From RGIG3009 sp964390295 (GTDB lineage Bacteria; Bacillota; Clostridia; Oscillospirales; Acutalibacteraceae): a stretch of 10,452 nucleotides of DNA. Under the pieces are notes generated by a model, which did not search any database, was not told the DNA's origin, and saw only the letters and a list, made by a program, of their open reading frames with translations. Where the stretch lies: positions 1 through 10,452 of the forward strand of contig CAYMHR010000041.1 of assembly GCA_964390295.1 (NCBI GenBank). Reading direction: 5' to 3'. Every line of letters starts with the position of its first letter. Position 1 is the first letter of the stretch. Positions 1 through 6,500 of the stretch are shown one piece after another. The position numbers and the translations under genes are program-made.

Positions 1-1
1 T

Positions 2-205
2 CGTCTGGACAAGACGAACATCATCCACTGCCCGATTGGCAAGGTGTCCTTTGGCGTAGAAAAGCTGCAGGAGAACTTTGATGCTCTGCTGGGCGCGATC
101 GTTCGTGCGAAACCGGCGGCAGCCAAGGGTCAGTACATTCGTTCCTGCGTCGTGGCTTCTACGATGGGCCCCGGCGTGAAAATCAATCCGTCGAAGGTCG
201 GCTAA
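2..205 (+). CDS. rplA: 50S ribosomal protein L1, C-terminal part (5' end outside the window)
   Basis: This is the last 67 codons of an open frame that enters from the left edge and ends at TAA 203-205. The translation contains IGKVSFGVEKLQEN, then a helix (LLGAIVRAKPAAAKGQYIRS) and the ending STMGPGVKINPS, which is the conserved C-terminus of bacterial L1. L1 binds 23S rRNA at the L1 stalk and helps release deacylated tRNA; in many bacteria it also represses its own operon. It lies directly upstream of rplJ-rplL in the standard L11-L1-L10-L12 order. The N-terminal two thirds cannot be assessed. Confidence 0.95.
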   Translation, partial: RLDKTNIIHCPIGKVSFGVEKLQENFDALLGAIVRAKPAAAKGQYIRSCVVASTMGPGVKINPSKVG

Positions 206-228
206 AAAAAGTCTTGCTTTTTTAAGCC
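200..228 (+). terminator. A/T-rich hairpin at the rplA stop, overlapping the rplJ promoter
   Basis: GGCTAAAAAAAG (200-211) pairs with CTTTTTTAAGCC (217-228) around a 5-base loop; 11 of 12 positions match. The rplA stop codon is inside the left arm and the -35 box of the next promoter (214-219) spans the loop and right arm. The T-run inside the right arm could act as a weak terminator for rplA transcription. Its efficiency is uncertain because no T-tract follows the stem. Confidence 0.5.
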
Positions 229-242
229 GAGTCTGGTATAAT
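214..242 (+). promoter_or_regulatory. Promoter of the rplJ-rplL operon
   Basis: A -35 box TTGCTT (214-219), a 17-base spacer and a perfect -10 box TATAAT (237-242) preceded by TGG (extended -10) form a near-consensus sigma-A promoter. Transcription would start near 249 and run through the L10 leader. The strength fits a ribosomal protein operon. Confidence 0.85.
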
Positions 243-249
243 CTATTTT

Positions 250-393
250 GCTGTTCTTCCACAGACAGTGGGTGCGCCGTTTACGGTGCCTAACGCTTGT
301 TGCGCCCGCCGAGGTTGAAACACACAACGTCTCTTACGAGAGTAGCTGTGTACAAATCGCCCTTTCTGTGGTTTGCAGAAAGGGCGTTTTTTT
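250..393 (+). ncRNA. L10 leader (autogenous control of rplJ-rplL)
   Basis: The roughly 190-base untranslated region between promoter and rplJ has the position and layout of the L10 leader of low-GC Gram-positive bacteria: structured RNA ending in a Rho-independent terminator just before rplJ. Visible pairings are GGGTGCG (270-276) with TGCGCCC (301-307) using G-U pairs and enclosing CCGT/ACGG (277-286); and ACACA (322-326 region) with TGTGT (346-351 region) enclosing CTCT/AGAG. In this family, excess L10 or the L10-L12 complex binds the leader and favours termination. The assignment rests on position and structure, not on a covariance search. Confidence 0.8.
358..393 (+). terminator. Attenuator hairpin of the L10 leader
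   Basis: CGCCCTTTCTG (358-368) pairs perfectly with CAGAAAGGGCG (376-386) around a 7-base loop and is followed by seven T (387-393). It is a textbook intrinsic terminator placed 45 bases ahead of the rplJ start, so it must be conditional; it is the regulated element of the leader. Confidence 0.9.
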
Positions 394-438
394 GGAAAAA
401 CGGCATCATGATTCACAGATTATGGGAGGTGAAACAAA

Positions 439-954
439 ATGCCGAGTGCAAAAGTATTGCAAGAAAAGCAGCAGTTGGTAGCGGATTTGACTGACAAGCT
501 GAATAATGCCAAGGCCGGTGTTGTGGTTAGCTACGAGGGTATCACGGTAGCCGACGACACGGTGCTTCGTCGCAAGATGCGTGAAGCCGGCGTGGAGTAT
601 TCCGTCATTAAAAACACGCTACTGGGTCGTGCCGCTGACAACGCCGGTTACGGTGAGCTGAAGGCTGTGCTGGAGGGTTCCACCGCACTGGCTACTTCTA
701 CCGAAGATGAGCTGGCCGCCGCGAAGCTGCTTTGCGAGTACGCGGAAAAGAACGAAAAGTTCCAGGTGAAAGCCGGTTTCTTTGAGGGAAAGGTCATTTC
801 TGCCGAAACCGTCAAGGAGTTGTCCAAGGTTCCGCCGCGCGACGTGTTGCTCGCTATGTTCCTGGGTGGCTTGAACGCTACCATCGCCGGTCTGGCTCGC
901 GCTCTGAACGCTGTGGCAGAGCAAAAGGGCGAGGCTACCCCTGCTGAAGCATAA
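439..954 (+). CDS. rplJ: 50S ribosomal protein L10
   Basis: The 171-residue product is the usual length for L10, the stalk base protein that binds 23S rRNA and anchors the L7/L12 dimers recruiting translation GTPases. Diagnostic stretches are KLNNAKAGVVVSYEGITVAD near residues 20-39, VEYSVIKNTLLGRA near 52-65 and KELSKVPPRDVLLAMFLGGL near 126-145. The C-terminal helix (LARALNAVAEQ) is the L12-binding segment. GGAGGT at 425-430, eight bases before the ATG, sets the start; the two overlapping frames upstream lie within the leader and are not genes. It is the first gene of rplJ-rplL, controlled by the attenuator in front of it. Nothing unusual is seen in the protein. Confidence 0.97.
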   Translation: MPSAKVLQEKQQLVADLTDKLNNAKAGVVVSYEGITVADDTVLRRKMREAGVEYSVIKNTLLGRAADNAGYGELKAVLEGSTALATSTEDELAAAKLLCEYAEKNEKFQVKAGFFEGKVISAETVKELSKVPPRDVLLAMFLGGLNATIAGLARALNAVAEQKGEATPAEA

Positions 955-1006
955 GCTGGTGCTTCAAGTATCATGAAAGTAAAAATTATAAATGGAGGTA
1001 TTACTC

Positions 1007-1381
1007 ATGTCTGAAAAGATTACCAATCTCGTAGAAGAGATCAAAACTCTGACTGTTCTGGAGCTGAACGAGCTCGTCAAGGCTATCGAAGAAGAATTCG
1101 GCGTTTCCGCTGCTGCTCCCGTGGCTGTTATGGCCGGCGGTGCTGCTCCTGCGGCTACTGCTGAAGAGAAGACCGATTTCGACGTCGTTCTGGCTGAAGT
1201 TGGCCCCAACAAGATCAACGTGATCAAAGTGGTTCGCGAGATCACCGGTCTCGGCCTGAAAGAGGCGAAGGACCTGGTTGACGGCGCTCCGAAGGCTGTC
1301 AAGGAAGGTGCCGGTAAGGACGAAGCCGAGGAAATCAAGAAGAAGCTGGAAGAAGCCGGCGCCAAAGTGGAACTCAAGTAA
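1007..1381 (+). CDS. rplL: 50S ribosomal protein L7/L12
   Basis: The product has 124 residues, normal for L7/L12. It shows the N-terminal dimerisation helix (residues 1-30, rich in leucine and acidic residues), an Ala/Pro/Gly hinge (about 36-52), and the C-terminal factor-binding domain with KINVIKVVREITGLGLKEAK and VDGAPKAVKEG. It forms the flexible stalk that recruits EF-Tu, EF-G and IF2. The start at ATG 1007 is chosen because GGAGG (994-998) lies eight bases before it; an in-frame ATG at 992 overlaps this Shine-Dalgarno sequence and would add five atypical residues. It follows rplJ by 52 bases without a terminator and is closed by a strong terminator. Confidence 0.97.
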   Translation: MSEKITNLVEEIKTLTVLELNELVKAIEEEFGVSAAAPVAVMAGGAAPAATAEEKTDFDVVLAEVGPNKINVIKVVREITGLGLKEAKDLVDGAPKAVKEGAGKDEAEEIKKKLEEAGAKVELK

Positions 1382-1407
1382 GAGTTTTCTTCTGTATTTT
1401 CAAGCGG

Positions 1408-1440
1408 AACACACCTGTGCAAAAGCACAGGTGTGTTTTT
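1408..1440 (+). terminator. Terminator of the rplJ-rplL operon
   Basis: ACACACCTGTGC (1409-1420) pairs perfectly with GCACAGGTGTGT (1425-1436) across an AAAA loop and runs into TTTTT (1436-1440). It lies 27 bases after the rplL stop. The A-flank is short, so efficient termination is expected mainly in the plus direction. Confidence 0.92.
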
Positions 1441-1487
1441 GTGTGTGGACGTAGCCGAGCGCCATGGATACGGCTCAAAAACCCGAA

Positions 1488-1524
1488 AAAGCGCCCTGCC
1501 ACATACAATGTGGAAGGGCGCTTT
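1488..1524 (-). terminator. Strong terminator on the minus strand
   Basis: AAAGCGCCCT (1488-1497) pairs with AGGGCGCTTT (1515-1524), enclosing one G-A mismatch and a further perfect stem CCACAT/ATGTGG (1499-1504/1508-1513) with an ACA loop. Read on the minus strand it is followed by TTTTTCGGGTTTTT (1490 downwards), while the plus side has no T-tract. It therefore ends leftward transcription, 113 bases beyond the end of the broken membrane/zinc-ribbon gene, and insulates rplJ-rplL from antisense reading. The stretch 1525-1636 between the two shows no gene that I can support. Confidence 0.8.
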
Positions 1525-1636
1525 GCAGGTTACGCGAGTGCGGCTGACGTTCGATACACCCGTTGGCGGTTTACAATGGGGAAATGCCAAACGTTCGGTT
1601 TCTTTTTGAGTAGGGATGCTTTGATGGTGGTATCGC

Positions 1637-1860
1637 TTACCATTCTTTGCGGATTACCTTTTTCTGCCGGGATTTTTCGCGACATTTGGGACACCGCGTA
1701 TATCTCGTTCGGTTGACATGAGACGGGAATAGCACGCTTTTATACGAAGCGGCGTAGCAAAGTCCGCATCTGGCACATCGTAGTAGCCTGTCGTTTGGTC
1801 AATTCGTAGGGAATAGCCGATGCCGATGATGAAGAAAATCAAGCCGATTGCCGGTCGGGG
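1637..1860 (-). pseudogene. Small membrane protein with C-terminal zinc ribbon, frameshifted
   Basis: Two minus-strand frames together read as one small protein. The first (1860 down to about 1780) encodes a hydrophobic segment, PAIGLIFFIIGIGYSLR, followed by QTTGYY. The second (about 1780 down to TAA 1637-1639) encodes RCARCGLCYAASYK, then NRTRYTRCPKCREKS and KKVIRKEW: two CxxC pairs spaced like a zinc ribbon. Restoring one base near 1780 would join them as GYY-RCARCG. The second frame has an in-frame TGA (around 1799-1801) upstream, so it cannot be read alone from the membrane segment. No Shine-Dalgarno or ATG precedes the membrane part; TTG at 1842 is the only possible start, and the preceding terminator leaves no room for a promoter. 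From memory, intact proteins of about 75-80 residues with this TM plus zinc-ribbon layout occur in Clostridia; their function is unknown to me. A sequencing error is the alternative. Confidence 0.6.
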
Positions 1861-1880
1861 GTGGAGGTGCCGCTAAGAAG

Positions 1881-1904
1881 AGCGACTGTCGGGTGACAGT
1901 CGCT
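1881..1904 (-). terminator. Terminator of the EEP-family gene
   Basis: AGCGACTGTC (1881-1890) pairs perfectly with GACAGTCGCT (1895-1904) over a 4-base loop. On the minus strand it is followed by CTTCTTAG, a poor T-tract, and it stands 35 bases after the stop of the endonuclease/phosphatase-family gene. The orientation is inferred from that gene. Confidence 0.65.
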
Positions 1905-1939
1905 TGTGTGTCGTATGAGTGGTCACATGCCGATCGTTA

Positions 1940-2716
1940 TCAGTCTTCGATCACCAGACATACCGGATAGTGATCGGACAGGTAGATGCCGTCCTGCTTG
2001 TCGGTCCACTTGGTCACGGTGTGAGGCTGCCGAGCTGTGGCACTGTCGGTGTAAATATAGTCGATCTGCTCATAATCGGGCTGGCGACCGAAATCGTGGA
2101 AGGTGGTACCGAGGCCGGCGGTCAGGTTGATCAGGGCCGGCTCGGTGCAACTGTCGCAGAAGCGGATGGTGTCGCTGTTGGGGGTGGCGTTGAAGTCACC
2201 CAGAATGAACAGTGGAGCCGCGCACCGTTGCTGATCGGCGGAAACGCGTGCCAACACCTGTTGTATTCCAAAAATGCGCGCCTGATCGCTGATGTGATCC
2301 AAATGATTGTTGTAGACCCACAGTGGTTGCATGGTATCCAAACGGCGCACCAGCAAGGCCTGCGTGACGCGCGGACAATCGCTTTGTATCTCAAAGCGAG
2401 AGGCCGGCACGTTGGGCGTGGGGGAGAGCCAGAAAAAGTCGTTTGCCATGAGCTGTACGGTGTCGTGGCGCAACGCGGTGACGAGACCTTCGCCGTCGTA
2501 GTTCTCCAGACGACCGGTGTAGTAAACGTCGTAATCCGGCAGATACCGCTTCAAAAACAGGGCGGTTTTCTCCAGACATTCCTGAAAGCAGACGATATCC
2601 GGCTGTTCCTCATCCAGCTTGACCAAAATCGCACCCAGACGATGGGGTAACGTGTTGATTCCGTCGCCAATCCAGGGACAACGAATGTTAAAGCTGACAA
2701 TTTTCAACGTGTGCAT
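1940..2716 (-). CDS. Endonuclease/exonuclease/phosphatase (EEP) family hydrolase
   Basis: The 258-residue product carries the complete signature of the Mg-dependent EEP fold (exonuclease III, DNase I and sphingomyelinase relatives): IVSFNIR (N10), PDIVCFQE (metal-binding E46), NNHLDH (137-141), LGDFNATPNSD (D174, N176), IDYIYTDS (218-225) and LSDHYPV with the catalytic D248-H249. The likely reaction is phosphodiester or phosphomonoester hydrolysis, but the substrate cannot be told; proteins of this shape without a signal peptide are often annotated only as EEP-family. The start is ATG 2714-2716, with AAGGA nine bases upstream; the longer frame back to 2797 would run through the promoter. It has its own promoter and terminator and so is probably monocistronic. 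Confidence 0.9.
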   Translation of the reverse strand: MHTLKIVSFNIRCPWIGDGINTLPHRLGAILVKLDEEQPDIVCFQECLEKTALFLKRYLPDYDVYYTGRLENYDGEGLVTALRHDTVQLMANDFFWLSPTPNVPASRFEIQSDCPRVTQALLVRRLDTMQPLWVYNNHLDHISDQARIFGIQQVLARVSADQQRCAAPLFILGDFNATPNSDTIRFCDSCTEPALINLTAGLGTTFHDFGRQPDYEQIDYIYTDSATARQPHTVTKWTDKQDGIYLSDHYPVCLVIED

Positions 2717-2746
2717 CCTAACACATCCTTTTCCGTCGTTGAAGCT

Positions 2747-2775
2747 ATTATAACGCACGTCGGTTGATTTTGCAA
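2747..2775 (-). promoter_or_regulatory. Promoter of the EEP-family gene
   Basis: On the minus strand a -35 box TTGCAA (2775-2770), a 17-base spacer and a perfect -10 TATAAT (2752-2747) precede the gene by about 30 bases. An 8-base inverted repeat, TAACGCAC (2751-2758) and GTGCGTTA (2783-2790), brackets the -35 box and overlaps the -10 edge; it may be an operator. Confidence 0.8.
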
Positions 2776-2797
2776 GCGTATAGTGCGTTAAAAGCAA

Positions 2798-3145
2798 TCA
2801 GTCTACGTCGCACGTGGCGATCATATCGGCTCCACAGACGTTGTGTAACAAGACATCCTCGCGGCGGATCGGCGCGTTGACCACGGCGTGACGAATTTGT
2901 GCCATGGCGGCGAAAATATCCTCCTTGGCGATCGGATGACTCGTTTTCACGCTGACCATGGTATTCGTCCGATTGCCGACACGAATGGAAGAGGTGACGG
3001 TTCGCACCGGGTGCGTACACTCTTCGATGCCGTATGTTTTCCCACGCGGACAGGTTTGACCGGTGACGACCGGTTCACCGCTCTCGTCGGAAACGGTTAA
3101 AGTACAGCCGCGGGGGCAGATAATGCAGGTTAACGTGCGGTTCAT
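2798..3145 (-). CDS. DUF1667 cysteine-rich protein of the glycerol-3-phosphate operon
   Basis: The 115-residue product matches DUF1667: an N-terminal CxxCPxGC motif (C7, C10, C14), a second CPRG (C32), then HPVRTVTSSIRV (45-56) and a C-terminal helix-rich part with KTSHPIAKEDIFAAM. Members of this family are usually encoded beside GlpA-like and FAD oxidoreductase genes. The four cysteines could hold an iron-sulfur cluster or zinc, and the protein may be an electron-transfer subunit replacing GlpC, though this is inference. The ATG (3145-3143) overlaps the preceding stop as ATGA, and AGGAGGTG stands just upstream, so translation is coupled. It is the last gene of the operon; no clear terminator follows before the EEP promoter. 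Confidence 0.88.
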   Translation of the reverse strand: MNRTLTCIICPRGCTLTVSDESGEPVVTGQTCPRGKTYGIEECTHPVRTVTSSIRVGNRTNTMVSVKTSHPIAKEDIFAAMAQIRHAVVNAPIRREDVLLHNVCGADMIATCDVD

Positions 3146-4389
3146 GCGTCCACCTCCTGAACGACGGTTAGGGGACCGACTGCTGTGCTTAGCTTGTCGG
3201 CCGGAACCGTTAAGGTTTCCATTTCACCGGGAGCGGTTTTGATGCGTTTGGCAGTGACAAGTGTCCGGTCGCCGTCCAAAACCGAAAGACGACACGCGCC
3301 GGTCGGTGCCGCAACGCGGAAAAACAGCGAGACCGGAGTGTCACTGTCGGTATGAATCCGTTGTGGAAGCACATAGCGGATACCGTTGCCGGACCGCGTT
3401 TCTACGGTGCGATGACGTGCACACTCGTTTTTGACGAAAGCGGCGGCACCGCGCCCTGCCAGGTCTGCTTCCTCGGAGACGTAATCGACGAGATCGTGCA
3501 CTTGCAACACGTTGCCGCAAGCGAAAATCCCCGGAAGCTCCGTTTGACGATTTTCGTCCACGATCGCTCCGTTGGTGATCGGGTCTATCGGAATCCCGGC
3601 ACTACGCGTCAGCTCGTTTTCCGGAATCAGACCGACCGACAGCAACAGCGTATCGCACGGGATATATCGTTTGGTATCGGGGCGGATGCGGCGTTGCTCG
3701 TCAACGGCTGCAATGGTGACGCCCTCCAGACGCTTTTTGCCGTGTATTTCCGCTACGGTATGGCTCAAATACAGCGGTATGTTAAAGTCCTCCAGACATT
3801 GTACGATGTTACGGGTTAAGCCGCCGGAATACGGCATCAGCTCGCACACCGCTTCGACTTTGGCACCCTCCAGCGACATACGACGCGCCATGATGAGACC
3901 GATATCACCGGAACCGAGAATGACCACGCGCTTGCCGACCTGGAACCCCTCGCAATTCATCAGTTTTTGCGCGGTTCCGGCACTGTAAACACCGGCGGGG
4001 CGCGTGCCGCAGACGTTGAGTGCGCCGCGACTGCGTTCACGGCACCCCATCGCCAAGACAACGGCCTTGGCCTGAATGGTGAGCATCCCGTCGCGGTTTT
4101 GCGCGGTAACGACGCGATCCGGAGTAATTCCGGTCACCGTGGTTTGACAAAGCACCGGTATACCGCGCTGGCGCACCTGCTCGGCATAAACCGCCGCATA
4201 CTCCGGCCCCGTCAGCTCTTTTCCCAGACGGTGCAGGCCGAAGCCGTTATGGATACACTGACGGAGGATTCCTCCCAGAGCTTCCTCGCGATCCAAAATA
4301 ATCACGTCGCGGACGCCGCTGTCGTAGGCGGCAACCGCAGCAGCCATGCCGGCGGGCCCACCGCCGATGACGACAATATCACGTTGCAT
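3142..4389 (-). CDS. FAD/NAD(P)-dependent oxidoreductase, second subunit of the glycerol-3-phosphate dehydrogenase-like operon
   Basis: The 415-residue flavoprotein has an N-terminal FAD-binding Rossmann motif GGGPAG (9-14), a second dinucleotide site VVILGSGDIG (155-164) for NAD(P)H, and the FAD-contacting GIFACGNVLQVHD (287-299). Residues from about 335 form an extra beta-rich C-terminal domain. The layout is that of the pyridine nucleotide-disulfide oxidoreductase family related to sarcosine oxidase alpha and HcnB, not of E. coli GlpB. The likely role is passing electrons between the GlpA-like partner and NAD(P) or another acceptor. The start is the ATG giving MQRDIVV, eight bases after GAGGAGGC (4405-4398); an ATG closer to the upstream stop overlaps that site. 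It follows its neighbour by 17 bases and overlaps the next gene by four. Confidence 0.88.
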   Translation of the reverse strand: MQRDIVVIGGGPAGMAAAVAAYDSGVRDVIILDREEALGGILRQCIHNGFGLHRLGKELTGPEYAAVYAEQVRQRGIPVLCQTTVTGITPDRVVTAQNRDGMLTIQAKAVVLAMGCRERSRGALNVCGTRPAGVYSAGTAQKLMNCEGFQVGKRVVILGSGDIGLIMARRMSLEGAKVEAVCELMPYSGGLTRNIVQCLEDFNIPLYLSHTVAEIHGKKRLEGVTIAAVDEQRRIRPDTKRYIPCDTLLLSVGLIPENELTRSAGIPIDPITNGAIVDENRQTELPGIFACGNVLQVHDLVDYVSEEADLAGRGAAAFVKNECARHRTVETRSGNGIRYVLPQRIHTDSDTPVSLFFRVAAPTGACRLSVLDGDRTLVTAKRIKTAPGEMETLTVPADKLSTAVGPLTVVQEVDA

Positions 4390-4406
4390 TTGCGCTTGCC
4401 TCCTCA

Positions 4407-5837
4407 TTATAACCGACCGATCAGCGGCGCAGAGCCGGGACCGTTTTTGGTAACTTTCTCTTCGGGGATGCCGCGTTCTTCGGCAATCAGCTTGAGCACC
4501 AGCGGCATACAAAAGCCACCTTGGCACCGTCCCATACCGGCGCGAGTACGGCGCTTAACGCCGTCGATATCCCATGCCGGCGGATTGCGGCGCAAAGCGT
4601 CGCGTATTTCGCCCTCGCTGACCGTTTCACAGCGGCAGACGATACGGCCATAGGCGGGATCGCGCCGAATGACGGCGTTTTTCTCGTCGCTTGACATCTC
4701 GCGAAAAGCGTGGACGTTGACGCGCTCGCCGTTCCAGTCCTCCTTTTCGGAGGTGGTGAGACCTTCGTCTCGCAACAACGCGACAACGTGGCGTGCGATG
4801 GCGACGCAGGAGGACAGGCCGGGGGAGTCGATCGCCGCGGCGTGAACCAAATGGGGAACGACGTTGGAGCGCTGCAAGATGAAATCGCCGCCCTTGGTGG
4901 AGGCGCGCACGCCGCAGAAGGAGGTGATCACCTGGCGCAGGTCAACGTCGGGGACACTTTTGCGCGAAAGGGACATGACCGAAGCCAGCCCCTCCGGGGT
5001 GGTTTCGGTACAATCGTCCGCGTCAACCGGCGTGGCGGTGGGGCCAACCAGCAGATTGCCGTCGGCGGTGGGGGTAACGAGGACGCCCTTGCCGGCGGCC
5101 GTAGGAACCTGAAAGACGGTGTGAGACACACGGGCGCCTTCGGCTTTGTCCAGCAGCAGATACTCGCCGGAACGGGGGATCAAGGTGAAAAAGCCGTCAC
5201 CGGCCAGTGCGGCAATGCGGGCGGCACCGCCACCGGCGCAGTTCACCAAAAAGCGACCCTGTACCCGGCGACCGTCGGCCGCCGTCACGGTGAAGCCTTC
5301 GTCGCCGTGGGCGACGTCGGTGATATCGAATAGGCGCAGCAACTCCACACCGTTGTCCATGGCGTTGCCGACAGCGGCAATGGTCAGGGCGTAGGGGCAG
5401 ATGATACCGGCGGTCGATGCCAGCAGTGCCAGCGTGACCGCGCCGGATAACGCCGGCTCCAGGGCGCGTGCTTCGTCGCCGGACAGAAGCCGCAGACCTT
5501 CGACACCGTTCTGAATACCGCGCTCGTACAGCTCGTGCAGCGCCGGTTCCTCGTCGGCACCGAAGGCGACGATCAACGAACCGTTGTTGCGGTGCGGAAC
5601 GTGAAGCTGGCGGGCGGCTTCGTACAACAGCGGCACACCGGCCACGTTCATGGCGGCCTTCAGTGTGCCCGGCTCCGGGTCGAACCCGGCGTGGATGATG
5701 CCGCTGTTTGCTTTGCTGGCGCCGCAGGCAACGTCGTTTTCCTTTTCCAGCAGACAAACGGACAGCGAATACCGCGATAACTCGCGTGCGATCATAGCGC
5801 CGATGACACCGGCACCGGCAACGATGACATCAAACAT
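4407..5837 (-). CDS. Glycerol-3-phosphate dehydrogenase-like FAD oxidoreductase with BFD [2Fe-2S] domain (GlpA-like)
   Basis: The 476-residue product has a DAO-type FAD domain: GAGVIG (8-13), E31 at the end of the second strand, then ASKANSGIIHAGFD (40-53), which is typical of GlpA/LhgO-like enzymes. The C-terminus holds a BFD-like [2Fe-2S] domain with CRC (C401, C403) and CQGGFC (C438, C443). The expected reaction is oxidation of sn-glycerol-3-phosphate to dihydroxyacetone phosphate, with electrons passed to the second flavoprotein or a quinone; 2-hydroxyglutarate-type substrates remain possible. The context favours glycerol-3-phosphate, since glpP lies directly upstream. GAGGGG precedes the ATG by five to six bases, and the gap to glpP is 15 bases, so the genes are co-transcribed. 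Confidence 0.88.
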   Translation of the reverse strand: MFDVIVAGAGVIGAMIARELSRYSLSVCLLEKENDVACGASKANSGIIHAGFDPEPGTLKAAMNVAGVPLLYEAARQLHVPHRNNGSLIVAFGADEEPALHELYERGIQNGVEGLRLLSGDEARALEPALSGAVTLALLASTAGIICPYALTIAAVGNAMDNGVELLRLFDITDVAHGDEGFTVTAADGRRVQGRFLVNCAGGGAARIAALAGDGFFTLIPRSGEYLLLDKAEGARVSHTVFQVPTAAGKGVLVTPTADGNLLVGPTATPVDADDCTETTPEGLASVMSLSRKSVPDVDLRQVITSFCGVRASTKGGDFILQRSNVVPHLVHAAAIDSPGLSSCVAIARHVVALLRDEGLTTSEKEDWNGERVNVHAFREMSSDEKNAVIRRDPAYGRIVCRCETVSEGEIRDALRRNPPAWDIDGVKRRTRAGMGRCQGGFCMPLVLKLIAEERGIPEEKVTKNGPGSAPLIGRL

Positions 5838-5852
5838 ACGTAACCCCTCTTT

Positions 5853-6416
5853 TTATAAATGCCATAGATTTTCAGCACTGGTGGAAATAGCCGACGCGCC
5901 GCTGGCAAGAGCCTCGGTCACTTCGGCCTTGGTTTCAATGAGGCCGCCGGCAATCACCGGCACCGGACCGCCGGCGAAGCGCTTGATCGCTTTGCCGATG
6001 ATGCCGGGGATGACCTCGATCAAATCCGGCATGGTGTTGGTGATCATGGTATGGACGCCGGACAAGCTTTGCGAATCCAGCATGAAAAAGCGCTGAACCG
6101 TCAGCAGACCGCTTTCGCGTGCGTAGCGGATCAACTGACCCCGTGTGCTGATCAGTCCGTCGATACCGCAGGAGGCAAGATATTCCACGCCGGTACGGTC
6201 CTTGCCCAGTCCTTCGGCAAGGTCCATGTGGACGAACAGGTGCTTACCGGCACCATGGGCTTCCTGAACCAGCTTTTGAATTTTGGGCAGGCTGATGTTT
6301 TGATAAAAGATGATCTCCGGCGGCGCTGTCAGCGCGTCGTAAAAGGCCTGCTCGTTGGAAGCGGCGGCGATGACGGGACTGCGTTCGAGACAGTCGCTGA
6401 GGAGGGACGGTTGCAT
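5853..6416 (-). CDS. glpP: Glycerol-3-phosphate-responsive antiterminator
   Basis: The 187-residue product belongs to the G3P antiterminator family (PF04309). Characteristic parts are PEIIFYQNISLPKIQKLV, KHLFVHMDLAEGLGKD (near 61-76), GIDGLISTRGQLI, VQRFFMLDSQSL and EVIPGIIGKAI followed by PVIAGGLI, the phosphate-binding end of a TIM-barrel-like fold. In Bacillus, GlpP bound to glycerol-3-phosphate prevents termination in leaders of glycerol genes. The start is the ATG at 6416, after AAGGGGGT; the open frame continues upstream through the leader hairpin and is not coding. It is the first gene of the operon, sits behind its own attenuator, and so probably controls itself together with the dehydrogenase genes. 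No glycerol kinase or facilitator gene is in the window. Confidence 0.93.
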   Translation of the reverse strand: MQPSLLSDCLERSPVIAAASNEQAFYDALTAPPEIIFYQNISLPKIQKLVQEAHGAGKHLFVHMDLAEGLGKDRTGVEYLASCGIDGLISTRGQLIRYARESGLLTVQRFFMLDSQSLSGVHTMITNTMPDLIEVIPGIIGKAIKRFAGGPVPVIAGGLIETKAEVTEALASGASAISTSAENLWHL

Positions 6417-6440
6417 GGTGAATACCCCCTTGTTTACAAA

Positions 6441-6483
6441 TAAAAAGAGACACAAAAACCCCTTGGTGGTGTTTTTGTGTCTC
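6441..6483 (-). terminator. Leader attenuator in front of glpP
   Basis: On the minus strand GAGACACAAAAAC (6483-6471) pairs perfectly with GTTTTTGTGTCTC (6459-6447) over an 11-base apical part and is followed by TTTTTATTT. It lies between the promoter and glpP, 25 bases before the ATG, so it must be conditional. The natural reading is a GlpP-dependent terminator of the kind seen before glpD and glpFK in Bacillus. Confidence 0.88.
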
Positions 6484-6500
6484 CATTCTCTCCACGTGAT

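Noticed and set aside
992..1006. Upstream in-frame ATG for rplL
   Set aside because: It overlaps the GGAGG ribosome binding site and adds five residues not found in L7/L12; ATG 1007 has ideal spacing.
964..1590. 208-residue minus-strand frame across rplL
   Set aside because: It is antisense to rplL and crosses two terminator hairpins; its composition is that of a shadow frame.
1770..1800. Programmed frameshift in the membrane/zinc-ribbon gene
   Set aside because: No slippery heptamer is present at the junction, and there is no proper start codon; decay or a sequence error is simpler.
1919..2650. 243-residue plus-strand frame
   Set aside because: It is the antisense image of the EEP-family gene, which has complete catalytic motifs, a promoter and a ribosome binding site.
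4710..5333. 207-residue glycine-rich plus-strand frame
   Set aside because: It is antisense to the GlpA-like gene and shows no recognisable domain.
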